From contig NZ_JAVWJB010000021.1 of NCBI RefSeq assembly GCF_036639235.1, positions 1 to 29,508 on the forward strand: DNA of 29,508 nt, written 5' to 3'. Shown here piece after piece: positions 15,327-23,711 of the stretch. The position numbers and the translations under genes were made by a program. Every line of letters begins with the position of its first letter. Position 1 is the first letter of the stretch. The notes beneath the pieces were generated by a model. The model had not been told where the DNA came from. It ran no database searches and was given only the letters and a program-made list of their open reading frames with translations. The stretch is from Clostridium_AB sp036639235. Lineage in GTDB: Bacteria; Bacillota; Clostridia; Clostridiales; Caloramatoraceae.

Positions 15327-15836
15327 GTCTAATTATACCTATCATAAATAAATTTTATTCTATTCTATATTTTTATTCAGGTTATTATTAAACCTATCTA
15401 GGATAGTATTTCAATCTATCAATAATAGAATGATTAAGATCATTATCATATATCTAGGAAGTTCTCCTTATTATTATTCTAAATTATATTTGTTAAGTTT
15501 CATATTACTATATATAGAAATAAATAATACTCATAAACCTAAATGTTTGTGGATAAAAACATATAAATTATAATTATATCCACAAAATAGAAAAATATTA
15601 CTGAGAAATTTTTGTAGCATTCTTGCTTTTCTCCTATTATTAGAACAAAAAATATATCGCTAAGATATTTTTTACGTCGAATAGTCAAGTTCTTACCCAA
15701 AAAGCAAAGTAATATGTAATAAATATCATAGTTTTTAAGGTTATATAATGACAAAAAAATATATATATAGTTTGCTAAAATAAATTTAAATTAAAGCGGT
15801 TATGTTAAGTGTAATTCTATATAGGGGGGTAAATTA
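15327..15836. other. 510-base AT-rich intergenic region before spoIIE
   Basis: No credible gene is present; the only longer open frame (minus, 15539-15754) is low-complexity and lacks an SD. The region holds the inverted DnaA-box pair (15546-15586) and one 6/7 match to the Spo0A box (CGTCGAA, 15675-15681, versus TGTCGAA). A TATAAT at 15744-15749 has no good -35. The spoIIE SD (AGGGGGG, about 15823-15829) lies at the end. Small palindromes such as CTATCTAGGATAG occur near 15395-15407. spoIIE control by Spo0A is known in B. subtilis; here it is only suggested. Confidence 0.6.
15546..15586. promoter_or_regulatory. Inverted pair of DnaA-box sequences upstream of spoIIE
   Basis: Arms TTTGTGGATA (15546-15555) and TATCCACAAA (15577-15586) are perfectly inverted around a 21-base AT-rich spacer. 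The left arm contains an exact DnaA box, TGTGGATAA (15548-15556); the right one (ATATCCACA) has one mismatch at the least conserved end. Confidence 0.6.
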
Positions 15837-18224
15837 ATGTACAAAGAAGAGTTAATGCCATATAACAGAATAAAGGGTGAATCGATTAAGGAAAATATAG
15901 TTCTAAAGGATGTACTAACAATAAATAGTTTGTTCTTTTATACCTGTGCTTTCTTTGCATCAAGGGTTGTTATGATGAAAATGTTTATGCCATTTGGGTT
16001 AGCCTTCTTTATTGCAGCCTATGGACTTTTAGGATTTAAAAGAGCAGTAGTAACAGGAATAGTTACTATGATAGGTTATGTTTCCATGTTAAATGGATAT
16101 CTTGGAGTTTCCCATGCAGTGGTTATTTTAGTATTAATGGTTGTAGGGTTCTTTATAAGAAAGAATGATAGTCTAAATACCTTTAGAATGTGTGCATTAG
16201 CATTTGGAGTTAACCTAATATCGTGTATATTTGTTAACTATCAATTTGTTTCAGGAAGCATAGTTTTATATGATGTGTTAATAAGTTTATTTGAATGTGG
16301 AGTTGTTGTTGCCTTTGGGTTTATATTCTCCTATGGGGCTCAGGTTAGTTTCTTCAAAAAAACAAAGAGTGAAATAACAAATGAAGAAATGATTTGCCTA
16401 TCTTTAATGATAGCGATAGCAGTAGCTGGTACATATGACATTCAGTATATGGGGGCAAGCCTTAAAAATATATTTGGGTTCACCATTGCAATAGTATGTG
16501 GATTTCAAGGGGGAGCAGCTCTTGGAGCAGCAATGGGTATAACCCTTGGACTTGTAAGTGGAATGGCAGACACTACAATGCCCTTAACAATAGGGATATT
16601 TGGCTTTTGTGGATTAATATCAGGTGTATTTAGAGATTTTGGTAAGATATTTACTGCTGTAACATTTGTTTTATCAGCGGCAATATTATCTTTTTATACA
16701 TCAAGTTTTGCTGGTATGCAGCCAGTACTACTTGATTCAATAATAGGTGCAGCATTGTTTTTCATAATTCCAAATAGTAAGATAGCTAAGTTTTCAGTAT
16801 TTAATAATCAGGTTATTATAGAGGAGAAGAAGGAAGTTAGAGGAGAGGTTTATTCAGAAAGAGTAAATACCCTTATATCAAATAGATTAACTAGAATGAC
16901 AAGTGCCATAGACGGATTGTCAACTGTACTTGAAAAGTCCTATACTAATGAACTTTATGGTAAGGCAGATATAACAAGTATGGTAGAACAACTTGCGGAT
17001 AAGGTATGTTTTAGTTGTGATAAGAGAAATTCATGCTGGGACAATGAACTTTATTATACAAGTAATGCCTTTGTTGAGCTTTTAGGAGTTGCAGAGAAGA
17101 AGGGGAAACTTGAAATAAATGATATTCCAAAGGAAATACAGAAAAAGTGTTTAAGGCCAAGTGATCTTACAAGACAAACTAATACTGTATTTGAAGTGTT
17201 TAGAATAAATAGTAGATGGAGAAGTAAAATAGCCAACTCAAGACTTGTTCTAGCTGAACAGTTAAGGGGAGTATCAGATTCTGTTAACTCAATGGTTAAC
17301 GAAGCATTAAGTACATTTGAAATAAAAAGTATAAAGGGAGACGAAATAAAAGAGGGATTAGCAAATAGTGAATTAAGTTTTAGTGACGTTTTTGCTATGA
17401 AGAATCAAAGGAATATATACGAGGTTACAATTTATGTAGATGCTAACTTAAGTAGTAACATTAGTATATGTGATTATATAAATGTAGTTTCAGAGGTTTT
17501 AGGGGTTAGAATGTGTACAGCAAATTATACAGGAGCTAGTGTTGATAATTCAATATTACAAATAAGATTAACCCAGGAAGAGAATTATGCTATTAAAACG
17601 GCAGTTGCAAGGGCATCAGCTGATGAGGTTTCAGGAGATAGTTATACCTTTGGAGATTTAGATCAGGGAAGATATTTAGTGGGGCTTAGTGATGGAATGG
17701 GATGTGGAAGCTATGCTTCTAATGAGAGTAAAACAACAATTGCCCTACTAGAAAAGTTTATGGAAGCAGGATTTGATCGAACAGCAGCTATAAAGGCTAT
17801 TAATTCGGTGCTTATTCTAGGTGATGCAGAGGAAAGATTTGCAACAATAGATATGGCAGTGGTTGATCTTTATAATGGCATAGGTGAGTTTGTAAAAATT
17901 GGATGTGCTCCAACCTACATAAAAACAAGAAATGGAGTAGATACTATAGAAAGTACAACAATGCCTGTTGGAATACTTGATCAGGTTGATTTTGAATCAC
18001 ATATTGTAGAAGTTGAAAATGGAGACATGATAGTTATGGTATCAGATGGGGTAACCGATGCTGATACGGATATTAATTGGGTTAAGAGATGTTTAAGTGA
18101 GTATGATAGCGGTAACCCTAAAGATGTTGCAGATCACCTACTTAAGATGGCGAAGAGTTATGTTGGTGATAGGGAGTCGGATGATATGACTGTTATAGTA
18201 AGTAAGGTGTGGAAAATAGTATAG
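15837..18224 (+). CDS. spoIIE: Stage II sporulation protein E (membrane PP2C phosphatase)
   Basis: This 795-residue membrane phosphatase dephosphorylates SpoIIAA in the forespore to free sigma-F and also takes part in the asymmetric septum. The N-terminal ~320 residues hold about ten membrane segments. A central FtsZ-interaction/oligomerisation region with a Cys cluster (CFSCDKRNSC) follows. The C-terminal PP2C-type domain begins near residue 590, with metal-binding motifs LSDGMG (about 618), MVSDGVTDAD (about 738) and SDDMTVIVS (about 784). Length is close to the B. subtilis protein. SD AGGGGGG precedes the ATG. It stands alone, flanked by a regulatory gap and a strong terminator, immediately after the tRNA cluster as in B. 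subtilis. Confidence 0.97.
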   Translation: MYKEELMPYNRIKGESIKENIVLKDVLTINSLFFYTCAFFASRVVMMKMFMPFGLAFFIAAYGLLGFKRAVVTGIVTMIGYVSMLNGYLGVSHAVVILVLMVVGFFIRKNDSLNTFRMCALAFGVNLISCIFVNYQFVSGSIVLYDVLISLFECGVVVAFGFIFSYGAQVSFFKKTKSEITNEEMICLSLMIAIAVAGTYDIQYMGASLKNIFGFTIAIVCGFQGGAALGAAMGITLGLVSGMADTTMPLTIGIFGFCGLISGVFRDFGKIFTAVTFVLSAAILSFYTSSFAGMQPVLLDSIIGAALFFIIPNSKIAKFSVFNNQVIIEEKKEVRGEVYSERVNTLISNRLTRMTSAIDGLSTVLEKSYTNELYGKADITSMVEQLADKVCFSCDKRNSCWDNELYYTSNAFVELLGVAEKKGKLEINDIPKEIQKKCLRPSDLTRQTNTVFEVFRINSRWRSKIANSRLVLAEQLRGVSDSVNSMVNEALSTFEIKSIKGDEIKEGLANSELSFSDVFAMKNQRNIYEVTIYVDANLSSNISICDYINVVSEVLGVRMCTANYTGASVDNSILQIRLTQEENYAIKTAVARASADEVSGDSYTFGDLDQGRYLVGLSDGMGCGSYASNESKTTIALLEKFMEAGFDRTAAIKAINSVLILGDAEERFATIDMAVVDLYNGIGEFVKIGCAPTYIKTRNGVDTIESTTMPVGILDQVDFESHIVEVENGDMIVMVSDGVTDADTDINWVKRCLSEYDSGNPKDVADHLLKMAKSYVGDRESDDMTVIVSKVWKIV

Positions 18225-18235
18225 CGAAGTATTTG

Positions 18236-18280
18236 ACAGGATTATTCCTAAAACATTCGGAATAATCCTGTATTTTTTTT
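18236..18280 (+). terminator. Terminator after spoIIE
   Basis: A 13-bp perfect stem (ACAGGATTATTCC / GGAATAATCCTGT) with a 10-base loop is followed by ATTTTTTTT. Confidence 0.92.
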
Positions 18281-18298
18281 AATTATTCAAAATATCTA

Positions 18299-18327
18299 TT
18301 GAGTTTTCTCCTTAAAAACCGTATTAT
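18299..18327 (+). promoter_or_regulatory. Sigma-A promoter of tilS-hpt
   Basis: TTGAGT (18299-18304), 17 bp, TATTAT (18322-18327), 37 bases before the tilS start. Confidence 0.7.
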
Positions 18328-18363
18328 ATAAGTGTAATAAGGAAAAGACAAGTGGTGATAAAA

Positions 18364-19728
18364 ATGTTAAATAAATGTATTAATACCATTGTAAAATACG
18401 ACATGATAAGCTATGGCGATGAAATAGTAATTGGTTTTTCAGGTGGACCAGATTCACTTGCCCTTTTACATATTTTGTTATCTATTAAGGAAGAATATAA
18501 TTTAACACTACATGCTGCCCATATTAATCATATGATTAGAGGGGAAGAGGCTTTAAGAGATGAGGAATTTTGCAGAAGGTTCTGCAGGGAAAATGGAATT
18601 ACATTTCATCTTCTTCGTGAGGATGTTAATTCACTTGCAAAGAAACTTAAAATTACCTCAGAGGAAGCAGGTCGCAAGGTTAGGTATGAGTTTTTTAATA
18701 ATATAATTGAATCTAACCCAAATGGGAAAATAGCACTTGCACATAATCTAAATGACAATGGTGAAACCATAATAATGAGATTTCTAAGAGGATCATCACT
18801 TCTTGGAATGTCAGGAATTAGCCCTAAGAGAGACAATATAATAAGACCTATTATTGAATGTAAACGATGTGAAATAGAGTCTTATTGTAGTGAACATAAC
18901 TTAAATCCTGTTATTGATAGTACAAATCTTCAAGAGGTTTACACGAGGAACAAAATAAGACTTAATCTTATTCCATATATAATGAAGAACTTTAATAATA
19001 ATATTTTAGAGAATCTTAATACTAATTCTTTGATTGCTAGGGATGAAGAAGATTTCTTATCATCTATTGCAGTTAATAGTGCTGAGAAAATTAAACTAGC
19101 TAATGGATATAGTAGGGATGAATTTAACGATTTACATATTGCGCTTAGAAGAAGGGTGCTTAGAACAATAATAGGTAATACAATTGGGGATATTAATGGA
19201 ATTGAGTCTAAACACATTGATATGTTATTAGACTTTATAAAGAGTGGAGAGTCAGGTAAGTCTATTAATATTAAGAAGGGAACTATATGCACTTTAAGTT
19301 ATGACTTATTTAATATTACATATAAAAATAAGGCTAGCAGTGAGATGCTTAGTATAGATGTAAAGTCACATATAGGAAGAAGTTTAAGGGTTCAAGAAGT
19401 AGTTATTGATTTAAGTATTATTACTTATGATGAGTATATAGATTCAAAGGATGATTCTATTTATATAGATGTAGATAATATATTAGATAGACTTAAAGTA
19501 AGAAATAGAAAAAACGGAGATTACATATATACAAAAGGTTTAGGCGGTAAGAAGAAACTTAAAGACCTATTTATAGATAATAAAGTGCCAAGGGAAGTAA
19601 GAGATAAATTAATTCTTATAGCAGTTGAGGGTGAAGTGGTATCTATTCTTAACTATAAAAGGTCAACATCATATATACCAACAGTAGCAACAAGAAACAT
19701 CTTAAAAATACAAATTAAAGGGGAGTAA
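18364..19728 (+). CDS. tilS: tRNA(Ile)-lysidine synthetase
   Basis: This 454-residue enzyme attaches lysine to C34 of tRNA-Ile2 (CAT), changing its codon from AUG to AUA and its charging from Met to Ile. The N-terminal PP-loop ATPase motif SGGPDS is at residues 26-31, followed by HINHMIRGEEA and AHNLNDNGET. The middle and C-terminal domains (GLGGKKKLKDLFIDNKVP) are present. Tandem GTG codons at 18352 and 18355 are in frame, but GGTGAT (18354-18359) serves as SD for ATG 18364, which matches clostridial TilS N-termini; the GTG start remains possible. Only 3 bases separate it from hpt, the conserved tilS-hpt-ftsH order. Confidence 0.95.
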   Translation: MLNKCINTIVKYDMISYGDEIVIGFSGGPDSLALLHILLSIKEEYNLTLHAAHINHMIRGEEALRDEEFCRRFCRENGITFHLLREDVNSLAKKLKITSEEAGRKVRYEFFNNIIESNPNGKIALAHNLNDNGETIIMRFLRGSSLLGMSGISPKRDNIIRPIIECKRCEIESYCSEHNLNPVIDSTNLQEVYTRNKIRLNLIPYIMKNFNNNILENLNTNSLIARDEEDFLSSIAVNSAEKIKLANGYSRDEFNDLHIALRRRVLRTIIGNTIGDINGIESKHIDMLLDFIKSGESGKSINIKKGTICTLSYDLFNITYKNKASSEMLSIDVKSHIGRSLRVQEVVIDLSIITYDEYIDSKDDSIYIDVDNILDRLKVRNRKNGDYIYTKGLGGKKKLKDLFIDNKVPREVRDKLILIAVEGEVVSILNYKRSTSYIPTVATRNILKIQIKGE

Positions 19729-19731
19729 AAA

Positions 19732-20271
19732 ATGCATAATCTAATTAAAGAGGTATTATACACAAAGGAAGAAATTGCAGCAAAGGTTAAGGAACTAGCA
19801 AAAATCATATCAGATGAATACAGAGGTAAAAGAGTTCTTTGTATTGGTATTTTAAAGGGGTCAGTTGTATTTTTATCAGATATTATAAGAGAGATGGACA
19901 TAGAGGTTGAGATTGACTTTATGGCAGTTTCAAGTTATGGTAATTCTACTACTTCCTCAGGAATAGTTAGAATTCTTAAGGATCTTAACTATGATATAGA
20001 AGGGAAAGACGTAGTTATTATAGAAGATATAATAGATACGGGTACTACACTTAAGTACCTATGCCAATACCTTAAAGCAAGAAAGCCTAAATCTCTTAAG
20101 GTTTGTTGTTTACTTGATAAGCCAGAGAGAAGAAAGGCCGACATTAAAGCTGATTATATAGGCTTTGAAATACCTGATTATTTCGTAGTAGGGTATGGAA
20201 TTGACTATGCAGATAGATTTAGACAATTACCATATATAGGAGTTCCTAAAGAGGAAGTTTATAGCAAGTAA
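19732..20271 (+). CDS. hpt: Hypoxanthine phosphoribosyltransferase
   Basis: This 179-residue cytosolic purine-salvage enzyme converts hypoxanthine or guanine plus PRPP to IMP or GMP. The PRPP-binding motif VVIIEDIIDTGTTL lies near residues 94-107. Other family elements are LCIGILKGSVVFLSDI, DFMAVSSYG and the C-terminal VVGYGIDYADRFRQLPYIG. Length is normal. SD AAAGGGGAG overlaps the end of tilS, three bases away, so the two genes are translated from one mRNA. In Bacillus HPRT is reported to act with TilS in regulating ftsH; the order here would allow the same, but that is inference. Confidence 0.96.
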   Translation: MHNLIKEVLYTKEEIAAKVKELAKIISDEYRGKRVLCIGILKGSVVFLSDIIREMDIEVEIDFMAVSSYGNSTTSSGIVRILKDLNYDIEGKDVVIIEDIIDTGTTLKYLCQYLKARKPKSLKVCCLLDKPERRKADIKADYIGFEIPDYFVVGYGIDYADRFRQLPYIGVPKEEVYSK

Positions 20272-20315
20272 TTTACTTAAATTTTCTATAATTGTGGAAT
20301 GATAATCCTACTTTG

Positions 20316-20324
20316 TGATATAAT
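20316..20324 (+). promoter_or_regulatory. Extended -10 promoter upstream of ftsH
   Basis: TGATATAAT is an extended -10 (TGn plus perfect TATAAT at 20319-20324). No good -35 lies at 17 bp. It is 66 bases before ftsH in a 119-base gap with no terminator, so read-through from tilS-hpt is also likely. Confidence 0.5.
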
Positions 20325-20390
20325 TATAGGTAAAGCTATAAAGCGAAAACTGCTAAAATGTATGGCTTATAATTAGAAAGGGGGTCTACA

Positions 20391-22418
20391 ATGAAAAAAT
20401 CCTTATTAAAGAGCTTAATGGCATGGATTTTTATTATTGCTGCCTTAGTTATAGCTGTATCCTTATATTCAAATGCAGCTCCAAAGAAAACAAAAATAGG
20501 GTATTCATCCCTAGTAACTAAAATGGATAAAGGTGAGGTTAAGAAGTTAGTTGTAAGCCTTGAAGATCTACAGGTATCAGGAGAGCTTAATGACGGAACC
20601 AAGTTTATATCAACACTAGGTTCATCCACTGAATTCCAAAAAATCATTACAGATTATAACAGAACACATGATAAAAAAGTTGATGTTGAGTTTATAGCTC
20701 CAACACAATATCCAATATGGTTATCACTATTACCAAATTTACTACTTATTCTTATGATGGTAGGATTCCTATTCTTCTTTATGCAGCAATCACAAGGTGG
20801 TGGCGGCAAGGGAGTTATGAACTTCGGTAAGAGCAAGGCCAAACTTGCTACAAATGATAAGCGAAAGGTTACATTTAAGGATGTAGCTGGAGCAGATGAA
20901 GAGAAGGTGGAGCTTCAAGAGGTTGTAGATTTCTTAAAGCATCCTAAAAAATACATAGAACTTGGTGCTAGAATTCCTAAGGGAGTACTACTAGTTGGTC
21001 CTCCAGGAACAGGTAAGACCCTAATCGCTAAGGCTGTTGCCGGTGAAGCAGGTGTTCCATTCTTTAGCATAAGTGGTTCAGACTTCGTAGAAATGTTCGT
21101 TGGGGTTGGTGCGTCAAGAGTACGTGACCTATTCGAAAATGCTAAGAAGAATGCTCCTTGTATAGTATTTATCGATGAAATCGATGCGGTAGGTAGACAA
21201 AGAGGTGCAGGTCTTGGTGGAGGACATGACGAGAGGGAACAAACACTTAACCAATTACTTGTTGAAATGGACGGTTTCGGAGTTAATGAAGGTATCATCA
21301 TGATAGCTGCAACTAACAGACCAGATATTCTAGATCCTGCTCTACTTAGACCAGGTAGATTTGATAGACAGGTAGTTGTTAATGCTCCAGACGTTAAGGG
21401 ACGTGAGGAGATACTTAAGGTACATTCTAAGAATAAGCCACTTTCAAATAAGGTAGACCTTGCAGTACTTGCAAAGAGAACTCCAGGATTTACTGGTGCA
21501 GATCTTGAAAACCTTATGAATGAGGCTGCTCTACTTGCTGTTAGAAGAGGTAAGAAGAGAATTGGAATGAACGAACTTGAAGAGGCTATTACAAGAGTTA
21601 TAGCAGGTCCTGAGAAGAAGAGTAGGGTTATGAGTGACAAAGAAAAGAAACTTACAGCCTACCATGAAGCAGGTCATGCGATAGTTATGAGACTTATTCC
21701 TAACTGTGACCCTGTTCACGAGATTAGTATTATTCCTCGTGGAAGAGCAGGAGGATATACTCTATCACTTCCTCAAGAAGATAGAAACTATGCAACTAAG
21801 GGAGATTTAAAGGCACAGATTGCTGGGCTTTTAGGTGGAAGAGTTGCAGAGAAGATTGTTCTTGATGATATAAGTACAGGTGCAAGTAATGATATTCACA
21901 GAGCTACAAGAATAGCTAGAGAAATGGTTACTAAGTACGGTATGAGTGATAACCTAGGTCCTATCGAATTTGGAGAAGACCAGGGTGAAGTATTCCTAGG
22001 ACGTGACTTTAATAAGTCAAGAAACTACAGTGAGGTTATAGCTTCTAAGGTTGATGAAGAGATTAAAGCATTTGTTATAGAAGGATACAATAAGGCAGAA
22101 ACTCTTTTAAGGGAGAACATAGATACACTACATAGGGTATCAGAAGCTCTACTTGAAAGGGAGAAGCTAGAAGCTGATGAGTTTGAAGCTATTTTTAATG
22201 GTCAAACAGTTGAAGACATTAAGAAGAAAGAAGAAGAACTTGCAGCTAAGAAGGCAGCTAAGAAGGCAGCTGAAGAGAAAAAAGCACTTGAGGCCATAGA
22301 AGAAAAGAAGGCTGAAGATGATACAGAAACTGATTCATCAAATGAATCTAATCAAGAATTAGAAGGTAACAACAACCTATCAGATGAAGATAACACTTCA
22401 ACTGATGAGAAAAAATAG
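20391..22418 (+). CDS. ftsH: ATP-dependent membrane zinc protease FtsH
   Basis: This 675-residue membrane-anchored AAA protease degrades misassembled membrane proteins and selected regulators. Two membrane segments flank the extracytoplasmic loop (about residues 8-26 and 108-127). The AAA module has Walker A GPPGTGKT (203-210), Walker B FIDEID (260-265) and a second region of homology (ATNRPDILDPALLRPGRFDR). The zinc site HEAGH is at 425-429. The C-terminal tail after about residue 600 is Lys/Ala-rich and then acidic and Ser/Thr-rich, as in many Firmicutes. SD AAAGGGGG precedes the ATG. It follows tilS-hpt and ends at its own terminator. Confidence 0.98.
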   Translation: MKKSLLKSLMAWIFIIAALVIAVSLYSNAAPKKTKIGYSSLVTKMDKGEVKKLVVSLEDLQVSGELNDGTKFISTLGSSTEFQKIITDYNRTHDKKVDVEFIAPTQYPIWLSLLPNLLLILMMVGFLFFFMQQSQGGGGKGVMNFGKSKAKLATNDKRKVTFKDVAGADEEKVELQEVVDFLKHPKKYIELGARIPKGVLLVGPPGTGKTLIAKAVAGEAGVPFFSISGSDFVEMFVGVGASRVRDLFENAKKNAPCIVFIDEIDAVGRQRGAGLGGGHDEREQTLNQLLVEMDGFGVNEGIIMIAATNRPDILDPALLRPGRFDRQVVVNAPDVKGREEILKVHSKNKPLSNKVDLAVLAKRTPGFTGADLENLMNEAALLAVRRGKKRIGMNELEEAITRVIAGPEKKSRVMSDKEKKLTAYHEAGHAIVMRLIPNCDPVHEISIIPRGRAGGYTLSLPQEDRNYATKGDLKAQIAGLLGGRVAEKIVLDDISTGASNDIHRATRIAREMVTKYGMSDNLGPIEFGEDQGEVFLGRDFNKSRNYSEVIASKVDEEIKAFVIEGYNKAETLLRENIDTLHRVSEALLEREKLEADEFEAIFNGQTVEDIKKKEEELAAKKAAKKAAEEKKALEAIEEKKAEDDTETDSSNESNQELEGNNNLSDEDNTSTDEKK

Positions 22419-22431
22419 ATTAGATTAAATT

Positions 22432-22466
22432 AAGGCTCTATATCGTTATGATATAGGGCCTTTTTG
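22432..22466 (+). terminator. Terminator after ftsH
   Basis: A 13-bp stem (22432-22444 with 22450-22462, one T-G wobble) has loop GTTAT and ends in TTTTT. Confidence 0.9.
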
Positions 22467-22485
22467 AAACATAGGGGGTTATGTA

Positions 22486-23568
22486 ATGAAAATTAAACAA
22501 AGGGAAGAGATTAAGGATATTTTAGCCTATGAACCAGGTAAGCCTGTTGAGGATGTAAAAAGAGAGTATGGCATTGATAATGTTATTAAGCTTGCATCTA
22601 ATGAAAATCCATTTGGATGCTCACCTAAAGCTAAGGAGGCTATCAAAGGGGCAGTTGATAACCTAGCCATATATCCAGACGGTAATTCAACAATACTAAG
22701 AGAGACTATTTCAAAGAAGTTTAACATTCCATTTGAATGTGTACTTCCAAGCTGTGGGTCTGACGAAATGATAGATATTATTTCAAGGGCATACTTAAGT
22801 CATGGTGATGAGGTTATAATGGCAGATATAACCTTCCCAAGGTATATTACAGCTACAAAGATAATGGGTGCAACTCCAGTAGTTGTTCCACTTAAGGACT
22901 TTAAATATGATTTAGCTTCTATGAAGGATAAGATCAACTCAAAAACTAAGCTTATATGGCTATGTAATCCAAATAATCCTACAGGAACTATATTTACAGA
23001 TAGTGAACTTGAAAGCTTTCTAGAGGGAATTGATGAAAGTGTACTTGTTGTTTATGATGAGGCGTACAATGAATATGCTGATCATGAAAATTACCCAAGA
23101 AATAGTGTTGACCTTGTGAAAAACAATTCTAATATTGTTGTACTTAGAACCTTCTCAAAGGCGTACGGCCTTGCAGCATTAAGAGTTGGGTATACTATGG
23201 CATCAAGTGAAATTATAGATGCACTTAATAGGGTTCGTGGACCATTTAACGTAAATCTTTTAGCCCAGGAAGCAGCTGTTGCGGCACTTAATGATGATGA
23301 GTTTTTAAATGAAAGTATTAATAAGAATTTAGAGGGAAAGAAATTCCTATATAATGAATTTGATAAGCTCTCAGTAAAATACGTTAAGTCATATGCAAAT
23401 CATATTTTCCTAGACTCGGGCTTCCCAGCAGGAGAGGTTTTTGAAAATATGCAAAAACTTGGCGTTATTATAAGACCAATGGGTGGTACATATATTAGAG
23501 TAACAATAGGCAGTGAGGAAGAGAATAGGGCCTTCATTGATTGTTTTAAGAAAGTAACAAATAGATAA
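22486..23568 (+). CDS. hisC: Histidinol-phosphate aminotransferase
   Basis: This 360-residue PLP-dependent class II aminotransferase would convert imidazole acetol phosphate and glutamate to histidinol phosphate. Fold-type I features are present: LASNENPFGCSPKA near residue 37, CNPNNPTG near 165, DEAYNEYAD, and the PLP-binding lysine K225 in RTFSKAYGLAALRVGY. The final Arg-containing motif PMGGTYIRVTIG is also present. HisC enzymes often accept aromatic substrates, and related proteins include CobD-like enzymes, so histidine biosynthesis is likely but not certain. No other his gene is nearby; it lies alone between two terminators. SD ATAGGGGGTT precedes the ATG. Confidence 0.88.
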   Translation: MKIKQREEIKDILAYEPGKPVEDVKREYGIDNVIKLASNENPFGCSPKAKEAIKGAVDNLAIYPDGNSTILRETISKKFNIPFECVLPSCGSDEMIDIISRAYLSHGDEVIMADITFPRYITATKIMGATPVVVPLKDFKYDLASMKDKINSKTKLIWLCNPNNPTGTIFTDSELESFLEGIDESVLVVYDEAYNEYADHENYPRNSVDLVKNNSNIVVLRTFSKAYGLAALRVGYTMASSEIIDALNRVRGPFNVNLLAQEAAVAALNDDEFLNESINKNLEGKKFLYNEFDKLSVKYVKSYANHIFLDSGFPAGEVFENMQKLGVIIRPMGGTYIRVTIGSEEENRAFIDCFKKVTNR

Positions 23569-23604
23569 AATAGAGGCTGCTAATTAATTTAGCAGCCTCT
23601 ATTT
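23568..23604. terminator. Terminator after hisC
   Basis: A stem of at least 15 bp (AATAGAGGCTGCTAA / TTAGCAGCCTCTATT) surrounds loop TTAAT. It overlaps the hisC stop and has A-rich and T-rich flanks, so it could work in both directions. Confidence 0.85.
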
Positions 23605-23652
23605 AAAATTTATATTTTATGTTATTGTATAAGTCTTTAGAAACAATCTAAG

Positions 23653-23679
23653 CATTCCTGTTCTTAGGAATGTTTTTTT
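23653..23679 (+). terminator. Second hairpin with T-run before birA
   Basis: CATTCCT (23653-23659) pairs with AGGAATG (23666-23672), followed by seven T. TATAAT at 23684-23689 comes right after, so this hairpin also occupies the -35 position of a possible birA promoter. Confidence 0.65.
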
Positions 23680-23711
23680 ATGTTATAATTTCAGTAAAAA
23701 AGGTGATATAT

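Noticed and set aside
15000..15332. Open frames on both strands across the tRNA cluster
   Set aside because: The sequence is fully explained by three tRNAs; the peptides are the usual translated-tRNA artefacts.
15539..15754. 71-codon minus-strand open frame upstream of spoIIE
   Set aside because: It is AT-driven low complexity with no SD, and it covers the DnaA-box pair and promoter-like elements.
20915..21640. 241-codon open frame antisense to ftsH
   Set aside because: It lies wholly within the highly conserved AAA region of ftsH, has no SD, and its composition mirrors the sense codons.
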